Shown here: one piece after another, positions 41,994-49,931 of the stretch
Numbering within the stretch: the stretch's first letter is position 1
Layout of the letters: each line of letters opens with the position of its first letter
NCBI GenBank assembly: GCA_016699835.1
Contig: CP064987.1
Location: forward strand, 1,054,001 to 1,118,000
DNA: 64,000 nt
Origin: Phycisphaerales bacterium
GTDB lineage: Bacteria > Planctomycetota > Phycisphaerae > Phycisphaerales > UBA1924
Direction: 5' to 3'
Notes under the pieces: model-generated
The model's input: only the letters and a program-made list of their open reading frames with translations
The model's database searches: none
Told to the model about the DNA's origin: nothing
Position numbers and translations under genes: made by a program

Positions 41994-44791
41994 TCCGCGA
42001 CCGACGCACTCGACTTCGCACCGCGCGACTTCCCGTGCGCGTGCGACGCGACGACCTCCACAATCTCCACCAGGCCCATCGCTCGCGCGCCGCGATCACG
42101 TCGATCCGCCCCCAACGCGTACATCCGCGCCCACAACCCCAGTAGCACGCCATACGCCCACACCGGCGATCGCCCGGGGTCGTACATATTCGTCGGCTCC
42201 GAGGTCAGCCCGTTGAGTTCCACGATCCCGAACTCACGCCCCTCGCGCAGCGCCTCCACGCTCGTGTACCGAAGATCAAAGCGTCCAAAGTCCAGCCCGC
42301 CAAAGTCGCGCACCATCGTGTCGATCGCCGCACTCAACTCGGGTGTCACCAGGTGCGCCCCGTCCCGAAAGAGCGTCCCCTGCGCATGATTCCCGGCCTG
42401 CGCCAGCCTCACCTCGTCGCCGGCCCCGGGCACGCGCGACAGTTCCGCCGCGAACCGATCCAGAAACACACCCGCCTGCCGCCGATATCGCGGATGTGTG
42501 AGAATCAACTCCTCGAGCGTGCGAACGCCGTTGCCCACAAGAACCGGGAACTCCTTGTGCGTCACCGCATAGATGGACCCGAGCGCGCCCGGGTCCGTTT
42601 CTCGCCTCCCCGGATGCCGGACCCACAACACGCCGCACTCGTGAGGCCCCGGGTGGTACGCCTGCACCACCACGTCCGCGGAGATCTCCCCCAGCACCTC
42701 ACGCAGCCGCGTCTCATCACGTACCAGCCGCACCGAGTGCCCGCGCTCCCCCTTGTCGGCCTTCACGATCACCGGAAATCCGCCCAGACGTGCCTCGGTC
42801 CGAATCGCCTCGAGCGCACACTCCACGCGTCGCTCCAGCGACTCATCCGCCTCCACGAGCATCGCCGTGAGCACCCCCGGTCCGCGCGACGCCATCACCG
42901 CATGCCCCGCCTGCACGAACTGTTGCACGATCGCGTGCTTGCTCTCGCCGGCGATCCCGCCGCCCTGCTCGATCCCCGGATTGCAGCACGTCGGCAGCAA
43001 CGCCCCGCGATGCCGGATCGCCAGCCACGCCGCCCAGGGCACTACCGGCATGTACCACGCCCACGTCGGCCAGTACTCATGCCGCCACAATCGCCCCACC
43101 CACGCCTTGATCCGCGCCCGCCCGCGCCACGACGCCACGTGCACCAACAAACCCACAGTCCCCGCCGCCACAAACCCCTGAATCAAAAGCCCCCACACGC
43201 CCCACTCGATCGTCAGTCGCTTGCACACGCCGACCGCGATCACCGCCCCGACCATCGCGAGGCCGCCAACAACCACGCTCCCCATCAGTCGCCACACCAG
43301 CAACCACACCGTGACGATCCAGCCGCCCCGATCACGTTCCCCAGCCGTCGCACGCCCCACGCCCACCGCCGAAGCCCGGCGTGACCGCGTCTCAAACGTG
43401 CTCTGCAGCACCTCGATCGCCACGCCGCGAGACATCCGCAGTCGCCAATCCGCGCCCGACACCCTCGGCCCCACGCAGCCCAGCCACGACACGTCCATCA
43501 AGCCCGCCGAACGCCGCCCCACCACCCACAATCCCACGCTCTCCACCACTAGCCCCACCATCACGCCCACCGCCGCCACCGCCGGATCCAGCGACGCCCG
43601 CCCGATGAGCAGCGACACCACAACCCCCGCGAGCACCGGACCACGCAGACACACTGCCGCGATCACCAGCACCTCCACCCACCACGGCACCGCGTCCACC
43701 ACCCGCCGCATCACCGACACCACCCACTCCCCCACGCCCCGCCGCGCCACGCTCAGGTCCTCAACACCCGCCCACGCCGTTCGCGCCCCATCACCCTCCG
43801 CCCCGCGCGCCACCCGATCGATCCACGCCGCGGACACTGCCGTCTGCAAGATCGGTAGAAAGTGATCCGCCTCCAGGATCACCAGACGGCTCGTCGAAAT
43901 CAACGCGTGCGCCGACTCCGCCGAACGCTCCGGCGCCAGCGAGTCGTACTTCCCATGCAGGATGAGCGTCCGCACGCCATGCTCCCCCACGCGCCGCATC
44001 GACTCGCCCAGATCCCGTTGGTCCGACTCGTCGAACGAGTCCAGCCACGCCGTCCGAGTCGCCGCCGTCCCCAGCGCCCCAAAGTGTGGCAGCACCTCCA
44101 CGCCCCACCCCAACCCCAACTCGCCGACCGCGTACTTGAAGTGCTCGAAGCGATAACTCCCCGAGCCTTCGAACCTCTGCTCCCCGATGCTCGCCATCAG
44201 CGTCATGCTGGCCGTGCGCTCGCTTTGCGCGTCGGCCATATGGACCACCACGCCCCCGCCATTCGACCACCCGACGAGACTCACCCGCTCCACGCCCATC
44301 GCCCCCAGCACATCCCAGCACGTCCGCGCCGTCGCCCGCATCGATCGGGCGCCAACCGGGAATCGCCCGCCGCCCTCCAGACGCGTCCCCGCATATCCAA
44401 AGAGATCGATCGCCGCCACGCGAAAGCCCCGCCCCGCCAGCGCCTCGCCCAGTCGCCCAAAGTCCCGCGAACTCCCCGGCGAGCCGTGCACCAGAAACAC
44501 CACCGGCCCGCCCCCTCCTCCATCTCCATCCCACTCCCCCCACCGCGACACCACAAACCGCGCCGAGACCCCCGCCGCCAATCCATCCGCGTGATACAGC
44601 GGCGCCTCCACCACGATCTCGTTCGCCTCGAGCGCGATCTCCCGCGCCGGCGAACGCCGCTGCACCACCCACGACGCCGCCACCGCGATCGCCCACACCG
44701 CCAACGCGATCACCATGAATCGCCGGCGGCGCGCGCGACGCCTCGCCCATCCCACGCTCACGCCGCCATCACTCGAGGTCGCCCCGCTCAT
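41990..44791 (-). CDS. Fusion protein: alpha/beta hydrolase, membrane domain and ATP-grasp ligase
   Basis: 933 residues from ATG 44791, which overlaps the rlmN-like stop by ATGA. One N-terminal membrane helix (FMVIALAVWAIAVAASWVVQ) leads to an alpha/beta hydrolase with HGSPG, nucleophile Ser176 in GWSNGG, Asp283 and His310, so the catalytic triad looks complete. Residues ~335-620 hold several hydrophobic helices. Residues ~640-900 resemble an ATP-grasp ligase: PVIVKADKGERGHSVRLV, VVQAYHPGPHECGVL, RFDLRYTSVEALREGREF and IVELNGLTSEP with conserved acidic and Asn residues. I know of no standard family with this order. It may link release and ligation of an acyl or amino-acyl group at the membrane, which is inference. 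The longer frame to 45178 is the antisense of rlmN frames and is rejected. Confidence 0.82.
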   Translation of the reverse strand: MSGATSSDGGVSVGWARRRARRRRFMVIALAVWAIAVAASWVVQRRSPAREIALEANEIVVEAPLYHADGLAAGVSARFVVSRWGEWDGDGGGGGPVVFLVHGSPGSSRDFGRLGEALAGRGFRVAAIDLFGYAGTRLEGGGRFPVGARSMRATARTCWDVLGAMGVERVSLVGWSNGGGVVVHMADAQSERTASMTLMASIGEQRFEGSGSYRFEHFKYAVGELGLGWGVEVLPHFGALGTAATRTAWLDSFDESDQRDLGESMRRVGEHGVRTLILHGKYDSLAPERSAESAHALISTSRLVILEADHFLPILQTAVSAAWIDRVARGAEGDGARTAWAGVEDLSVARRGVGEWVVSVMRRVVDAVPWWVEVLVIAAVCLRGPVLAGVVVSLLIGRASLDPAVAAVGVMVGLVVESVGLWVVGRRSAGLMDVSWLGCVGPRVSGADWRLRMSRGVAIEVLQSTFETRSRRASAVGVGRATAGERDRGGWIVTVWLLVWRLMGSVVVGGLAMVGAVIAVGVCKRLTIEWGVWGLLIQGFVAAGTVGLLVHVASWRGRARIKAWVGRLWRHEYWPTWAWYMPVVPWAAWLAIRHRGALLPTCCNPGIEQGGGIAGESKHAIVQQFVQAGHAVMASRGPGVLTAMLVEADESLERRVECALEAIRTEARLGGFPVIVKADKGERGHSVRLVRDETRLREVLGEISADVVVQAYHPGPHECGVLWVRHPGRRETDPGALGSIYAVTHKEFPVLVGNGVRTLEELILTHPRYRRQAGVFLDRFAAELSRVPGAGDEVRLAQAGNHAQGTLFRDGAHLVTPELSAAIDTMVRDFGGLDFGRFDLRYTSVEALREGREFGIVELNGLTSEPTNMYDPGRSPVWAYGVLLGLWARMYALGADRRDRGARAMGLVEIVEVVASHAHGKSRGAKSSASVAD

Positions 44792-45996
44792 GCCCCCGGC
44801 ACGCTGACCTGCACCAGTCGCCGCCGGCGGATCTCCTCGCTCCCCAACTGCCCGCACGCCCCCATCATCCGCCGCCCTTTCGTCCGACGCCGCTTGGCAA
44901 ACACACCATGCTCGTACAACTCCTCCAGGAACCGCGTCACCGACTCCTCGCTCGGCGCCGGCCAGGGCGACTCGCGCCGCGGGTTGTACGGGATCACATT
45001 CACGATCGCCCGCCTCTTCCCCTTGCGATCCACCAGCGGCATCACGAACTCCGCCACCTCCGCCGCCGCCTCCATCGAGTCGTTCACGCCGGGAATCAGC
45101 ACATACTCCACGCAGATCTTGTTCCCCGCGAACTCCGGCCACTCGCGCAGCGCCCGCTGCACTTCCGCCAGATTCCACTTGCGATTCACCGGCATCAACT
45201 CAGACCGCACCGCGTCGTTGGGGGCATTCAAGGACAACGCCAATCCCAACCGATGCCACCCCGGCTCGCGCACCTTCTCCGCCAGGCGCCGGATCCCATC
45301 CACCCGCCCCACCGTCGAGACCGTGATCTGGCTCATCGCGATCCCCGCCCCCACCTGATCCGTCAGCACCTCGATCGCCCCCAGCACCGCCTCGATGTTG
45401 TCGAGCGGCTCCCCCATCCCCATGAACACGATGTTCTGCGGGCGGATCCCCACCTCGTGCGCCGCCGCGTGCCACTGCCCCACGATCTCCGCGACGGTCA
45501 GCGACCGGATCAGCCCCATCTGCGCCGTCTCGCAGAACCCGCACCCCATCGCGCACCCGACCTGGCTCGACACGCACAGCGTGTACGTCCGCTCGCCCGA
45601 ACTCCCGATCATCGGGATCAGCACCGACTCGATGTCCAGATGCGGGAACCGCTCGCGGTCCACGCCATCGGCCGGCAACCGCTGCACGAACTTCACCACC
45701 TCGCCCTCGTCCGACTCCTCGCGCAGCATCCGCACGATTCCCGCCCGCTCGACCCTGATCTCCCCCGCTTCCCCTCCCTCGTCCGTCGCCACACGCATCA
45801 CCCCGTCGCGCACCATCGCCCGATACGCCGCGATCGCCCCGCCCCGCCCGCCAACCCGTTTCCCATCCGCGCCCTCATGCACGATCCGCCCCCCCCAGCC
45901 CCGCCCCCCCCCCCGCCCACGCGACCACCGCGCCGCGAACGCCGCGCTCGTCATCGACAACGGATTCTCCCCGCCCATATCGCTCGGCATCCCCAA
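44788..45996 (-). CDS. rlmN: RlmN-like radical SAM methyltransferase
   Basis: 402 residues. The radical SAM motif CxxxCxxC is at Cys148, Cys152, Cys155 (CAMGCGFC), followed by FMGMGEPLDN and the family ending GACGQL with the conserved Cys. Enzymes of this family methylate C2 of adenine in 23S rRNA and some tRNAs. The N-terminal ~100 residues are unlike the usual RlmN helical domain and rich in Gly and Arg, so it may be a diverged member with a different target. Possible starts are 45996, 45978 and 45954. The stop overlaps the fusion gene by 4 bp, implying co-translation. Confidence 0.88.
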   Translation of the reverse strand: MGMPSDMGGENPLSMTSAAFAARWSRGRGGGRGWGGRIVHEGADGKRVGGRGGAIAAYRAMVRDGVMRVATDEGGEAGEIRVERAGIVRMLREESDEGEVVKFVQRLPADGVDRERFPHLDIESVLIPMIGSSGERTYTLCVSSQVGCAMGCGFCETAQMGLIRSLTVAEIVGQWHAAAHEVGIRPQNIVFMGMGEPLDNIEAVLGAIEVLTDQVGAGIAMSQITVSTVGRVDGIRRLAEKVREPGWHRLGLALSLNAPNDAVRSELMPVNRKWNLAEVQRALREWPEFAGNKICVEYVLIPGVNDSMEAAAEVAEFVMPLVDRKGKRRAIVNVIPYNPRRESPWPAPSEESVTRFLEELYEHGVFAKRRRTKGRRMMGACGQLGSEEIRRRRLVQVSVPGA

Positions 45997-46260
45997 GCGT
46001 ACGCGACGCGGCCTCTCCCCCCCCGCCCTCCCCGCCCTCCCCGCCCTCTACCCGACTCACCCCGAACCACGCCCACCCGCCGAGTCGCCCCAGAGCGCAC
46101 GACGCTCTCGTCCTGTCGCCCGCCCGACGATCGTCGCGATCGCCCCTTCCCGCGCCTCCCCACCGTCCGACAATCCTTCTGTTCGGGTGCGGCGGACTTC
46201 CAATCGCCTCCGCGACGTCCACGCCGAACACGGCAAGGTCCGAATCGAAAACGGCGACGA
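45997..46260. other. Gene-free stretch before the minisatellite
   Basis: 264 bp of C-rich sequence on the plus strand, for example runs of CCCTCCCCGCC near 46018-46050. Frames are open in several directions only because of the skewed composition. I see no gene, promoter or RNA that I can support, although the rlmN promoter should be here. Confidence 0.5.
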
Positions 46261-46440
46261 GCAAAGCGTCCCGGTCAGGAACCAAAGCGGCCACGGCGAC
46301 GACCAAAGCGTCCCGGTCGGGAACCAAAGCGGCCACGGCGACGACCAAAGCGGCCACGGCAACGACCAAAGCGGCCCGGTCGGGAACCAAAGCGGCCACG
46401 GCGACGACCAAAGCGGCCACGGCAACGACCAAAGCGGCCG
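46261..46440. repeat. 21-bp minisatellite array
   Basis: Eight full 21-bp units plus a partial ninth. Each starts with CCAAAGCG (first unit GCAAAGCG). There are two unit types, one ending CCCGGTCGGGAA and one ending CCACGGCGACGA or CCACGGCAACGA, in the order A B A B B' A B B', so the last six units form two copies of a 63-bp super-unit. Units are a multiple of three, so frames stay open on both strands. No gene in any frame is convincing. Confidence 0.9.
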
Positions 46441-46622
46441 CCGGGAGTGTTCCCGTGCCCGCCGCAAGACCTCCGGCGGGCGTGGGAAGAGTTCGCCCGC
46501 CCGCCCATCACGCGAACACCCCCACCCCGCGCGCGAGCACCCCCGCCCCGCGCGCGGACGAGCGAGGTCCGATCACGCCTGCGGGCCGGGCCGAGAACAA
46601 TGGAAGATCGAACAACGAACCG

Positions 46623-46643
46623 GGGTGTCGGCGATCGACACCC
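46623..46643 (-). terminator. Possible terminator hairpin of the PEP-CTERM-like gene
   Basis: Stem GGGTGTCG/CGACACCC with a 5-nt loop, 15 bp past the stop of the gene at 46658. Only a poor T-rich stretch follows on the minus strand. Confidence 0.4.
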
Positions 46644-46657
46644 ACGCCGTGGGGTTC

Positions 46658-47839
46658 TTACCGTCGCCGCCGCGTGGTTGCGAGGGTTCCGCCAAGAATC
46701 AGTGAAACCAACGTGCCAGGCATTGGGATGGTGACCAGAGCGCCGCCGGTCGGACCACTCCGACCCGCGAAATGCAGTCCATCACCCGAGACCACGAGGC
46801 CTGTGAAGAACGATTCTAGATTGACATCGACGCCGTGGTAGGCAAAGAAGTCGGCGGCACGCATGGCACCTGTAGATTCTGTCCAGACCCATGAGCCTTG
46901 CGCTCCGAGTGATCCGACGAGCACGCTGCCGTCGTACGATGCACCACTCGGAAACAACTCCGTGAATCCGGCAAGGTCGCCGAGCTCGAGCGGTGTTGTT
47001 ACGCCATTCGTGATCATGATCGCGGGCGACGCGAACTGACCGGAGTTGTACACGCCATACTTCTTGGTCCCATCGCCGCTGATCGCGGTGAGTCGGCCGT
47101 TGAAGATCGCCTGGCCGTTGGGATCGAGCACGGTGTCGAGGGTGGAGCCGCCGCCCGTCCACGACATCGGCACGGCGGGCACCGACGAGTTGGGCGCCTG
47201 CTCGCCCACGACGATGCTCCCGTCGCTTGACATGCCGTACGCACGATTCCATGTGCTCCCGCCGGGAATGGGGGGAAGGCTGGTCGTGTTGCCGTCGAGC
47301 GTCCAGCGATAGGCGGACTCGTTGGATACTCCCGTCCCCACGCCGAGCATCGCGACCGTGCCGTCGATGTTCAGATGGGAGACGCCGCCGGTGCGGAGTT
47401 GGCCCTGGTAGACCACACCGGGGAGGACGCGCTGGGAACCATTGGTATAGTGCAGCGTCGCGATGGGCCCGTTAGGGCCGCCGAGGGTCTTGATCCCGAT
47501 GACCTGCGCATTGCCCGAAATGCGAGCGTCGGTGCCCGAGGGATAGAGCACGCGATTCCCCCCGGGTGAATATCGAAGCACCGGAGACGTGCCCGGCCCG
47601 GAGCCGGAGTAACTCAAGGCCACGACAGTCCCGTCGTCGGCGATGTCGCGGATCGAGACAAACGTGAACCCCGCCGAGGGCTGGATGAACTCGATCATCG
47701 GCGTCTGGGCGAGGGCGGATGTGGTCGGCGTGGTCAGGCCCGCGAGGACGACCAAAACACCAACCGCCGCCCGAACCCTGGCGGAGGTCTTCGCCCGGTT
47801 CGCCGACGGGCCCGTCCGATCTTGATGGTCGCTTCGCAT
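46658..47839 (-). CDS. Exported protein with PEP-CTERM-like C-terminus
   Basis: 393 residues from ATG 47839, preceded by GGAGG. A signal peptide (VRAAVGVLVVLAGLTTPTTS, then ALAQ) is followed by repeats of the form DGTVVALSYSGSG, DGTVAMLGVGTGV, DGSIVVGEQAP, DGSVLVGSLG, as in HAF-repeat or beta-propeller surface proteins. The C-terminus is IPMPGTLVSLILGGTLATTR followed by three Arg: a hydrophobic helix and basic end as in PEP-CTERM sorting signals, but with PMP instead of PEP. It is probably exported and sorted by an exosortase-like system. No exosortase gene is present here. Confidence 0.78.
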   Translation of the reverse strand: MRSDHQDRTGPSANRAKTSARVRAAVGVLVVLAGLTTPTTSALAQTPMIEFIQPSAGFTFVSIRDIADDGTVVALSYSGSGPGTSPVLRYSPGGNRVLYPSGTDARISGNAQVIGIKTLGGPNGPIATLHYTNGSQRVLPGVVYQGQLRTGGVSHLNIDGTVAMLGVGTGVSNESAYRWTLDGNTTSLPPIPGGSTWNRAYGMSSDGSIVVGEQAPNSSVPAVPMSWTGGGSTLDTVLDPNGQAIFNGRLTAISGDGTKKYGVYNSGQFASPAIMITNGVTTPLELGDLAGFTELFPSGASYDGSVLVGSLGAQGSWVWTESTGAMRAADFFAYHGVDVNLESFFTGLVVSGDGLHFAGRSGPTGGALVTIPMPGTLVSLILGGTLATTRRRR

Positions 47840-48048
47840 CTGGCCGCCTCCGATCGCCCCACTACGGAGAATGTGCGCCATGTTTTCCAGAATGCCAACC
47901 AAAGTTGGCGGAATTGTGATTCCCGATTGCGAACTCGTGATCGTGGGCTCGTTTTTTTGCTCTTCACGGGTGAATCCCGCGTTGCGGATTTGCCGCGATC
48001 GTGGATAATCAGGCCGGGCGAGCGGTCGCCCATCCTGGAGGCACACGC

Positions 48049-49902
48049 ATGGGCATGTCACGTCGCCAGTTTGTCGGTTCCGGGCTTGCGGCCCTGGCGG
48101 CGGGACTCTCCGCGCGATTGACCTTGGGTGGAAGGCCTCCGCTTGGGCCTCCTGGGCATGGCGGTCGCCCTCGCCCCGTGCCGGCGGGTGTGCCGTGCGA
48201 CACCGGGGGCGTGCCGATCGGGTTCAGCGGGCCGCTGCGTCCCCTCGCGTGGACGCCCGAGTCGGTGATGGTGGACGGGCTGCCCTTTGAGCCGTGGTGG
48301 CTGGGCGAGTCCTTCCGCGCGGCAGAGATCCCGTTCCATCGACCGGAGTTGCCCCTGCCGCCCTTTGAGCCCCCCGAGCCTCAGGAGACGACCGAGGTCG
48401 TCGTCATCGGCGGCGGGCTGGCGGGACTGACGGCGGCGTACGAACTCCGCGAGTTCTCGCCGATCGTCTTTGAACTCCACCCGCGCTTCGGCGGGACGGC
48501 CCAGGGCGAGACCTGGCGCGGCACACCGTACTCCCTGGGCAGCGCGTACTTCATCGCGCCCGACGAGGGGTCGTATCTCGAATCGCTCTATCGAACGCTC
48601 GGCGTCGATCGGATCGTCCACGAGAGCCCCCCCACCGACGATCCATATGAACTCAACGGGAGCGTGGTCGGCGACCTGGGTGCGCTCGGCACGCTCACCG
48701 CGGACGAACGCGAGGCCTTCCGCCAGTATCGCGATCTCGTCGCGTTCTATGGCGAGAACTATCCCGAGATTCCCCTCATCGACAACGGGCCCGGGGGGAA
48801 CGACTGGATCCTCGACCTCGACCAGATGACGCTCGAGCAATCCGTGCGGAACGCGCTGACGGTGCCCGTGCCCGAGATTTTGCGCAGCGCGATCGAGGGG
48901 TACTGCTTCTCGTCGTTCAACTCGTCGTGGCGGCAACTCTCGGCGGCGAGCGGGTGGAACTTCATCGCCGCGGAGGAGTTCGGGCGCTGGGTGCTCCCCG
49001 GGGGGAACGCGGGTCTGGTCGCGGCGCTCGTGGATCGCCTGCGTCCGCTGGAGCGCGGGACGCGCCGCGGTTGCGGGCCGGCGCGCCTCCGCGCGGGGTG
49101 CCGCGTCGTGGACATCCGAAAGCAGGGTGACGAGCACATGCTCGTGACGTGGAAGGGCGTCGATGGGGCGCTCCGATCGCTCACCGCCCGGCGCGTCGTC
49201 TTTTCCTGCCCCAAGCATCTCCTCCGCCACATGATGCCCGAGGTGCACACGTACGACCCCGAACTCGCCGAGGCCACCCACCGCGTGAGCACCGCGTCAT
49301 ACATCGTCGCCAACGCGCTCATCGAGGGCGAACTTCCCCCGCAGTTCCAGGAGTACTACGACCTGTTCCTGTTGGGGAACGGGTCGTATCCGGCGACCGA
49401 CGCCGAGATCCCGCCCTTCGCGAGGATCACGGACGCCGTCAACGCGGGCCTCTCGCTCACCCCGACGGGGAACCCGGGAGCACCATCGAGACACGGACAC
49501 CATCATCACGGGCACACCGGCCGGCGCCATCCCCACCACGCCCCGCAGTCCTCGGTCCTTACCATGTACTGGCCCCTCCCCTTCGGCACGAGCCGATTCA
49601 CGATCATCGAGGACGAGGCGTGGCTGACGCACGCCCGGTCGGCGGCGGCGCAGGTCCGCAGCCTCCTTAGTCTCATGGGCGTGAACGAGCAGCGCGTGCG
49701 CCAGATCCGGCTCGCGCGATGGGGGCACTCGATGCCGATCTCCACGCCCGGATTTATTGCGTCAGGAACGCCCGAGATTTTCCGCAGGCCGTACCTGAAC
49801 CGCGTGTACTTTGCGCACTCGGATAACTGGGCCCTGCCGGCGGTGGAGACGGCGCTCCTCGAAGCGAAGTTCCAGGCCGACCGCGTCGCGGCGAGCCTGT
49901 GA
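48049..49902 (+). CDS. Tat-exported FAD-dependent oxidoreductase (amine-oxidase fold)
   Basis: 617 residues from ATG 48049, preceded by GGAGG. The N-terminus SRRQFVGSGLAALAAG is a twin-arginine signal, so the protein is likely exported folded with its cofactor. The FAD-binding Rossmann motif VVVIGGGLAGLTAAYEL is near residue 117, followed by FELHPRFGGTAQG, as in flavin amine oxidases and phytoene-desaturase-like enzymes. The substrate is unknown. A His-rich loop (HGHHHHGHTGRRHPHH) lies near 485-500 and might bind metal. It is divergent from the PEP-CTERM-like gene and convergent with typA. Confidence 0.85.
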   Translation: MGMSRRQFVGSGLAALAAGLSARLTLGGRPPLGPPGHGGRPRPVPAGVPCDTGGVPIGFSGPLRPLAWTPESVMVDGLPFEPWWLGESFRAAEIPFHRPELPLPPFEPPEPQETTEVVVIGGGLAGLTAAYELREFSPIVFELHPRFGGTAQGETWRGTPYSLGSAYFIAPDEGSYLESLYRTLGVDRIVHESPPTDDPYELNGSVVGDLGALGTLTADEREAFRQYRDLVAFYGENYPEIPLIDNGPGGNDWILDLDQMTLEQSVRNALTVPVPEILRSAIEGYCFSSFNSSWRQLSAASGWNFIAAEEFGRWVLPGGNAGLVAALVDRLRPLERGTRRGCGPARLRAGCRVVDIRKQGDEHMLVTWKGVDGALRSLTARRVVFSCPKHLLRHMMPEVHTYDPELAEATHRVSTASYIVANALIEGELPPQFQEYYDLFLLGNGSYPATDAEIPPFARITDAVNAGLSLTPTGNPGAPSRHGHHHHGHTGRRHPHHAPQSSVLTMYWPLPFGTSRFTIIEDEAWLTHARSAAAQVRSLLSLMGVNEQRVRQIRLARWGHSMPISTPGFIASGTPEIFRRPYLNRVYFAHSDNWALPAVETALLEAKFQADRVAASL

Positions 49903-49931
49903 TCGCGAGAGACCTGTGATCGTGAGAGGAC

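Noticed and set aside
44792..45178. N-terminal extension of the fusion protein to 45178
   Set aside because: It overlaps rlmN in another frame, is Gly/Arg/Asp-rich and unlike a protein domain; ATG 44791 with an ATGA overlap is the better start.
46261..46440. CRISPR array
   Set aside because: The units are directly adjacent with no unique spacers, so it is a minisatellite.
45875..46734. Frames through the 21-bp minisatellite on both strands
   Set aside because: The frames stay open only because the unit is 21 bp and the flanks are GC-rich; no start site or conserved flank supports a gene.
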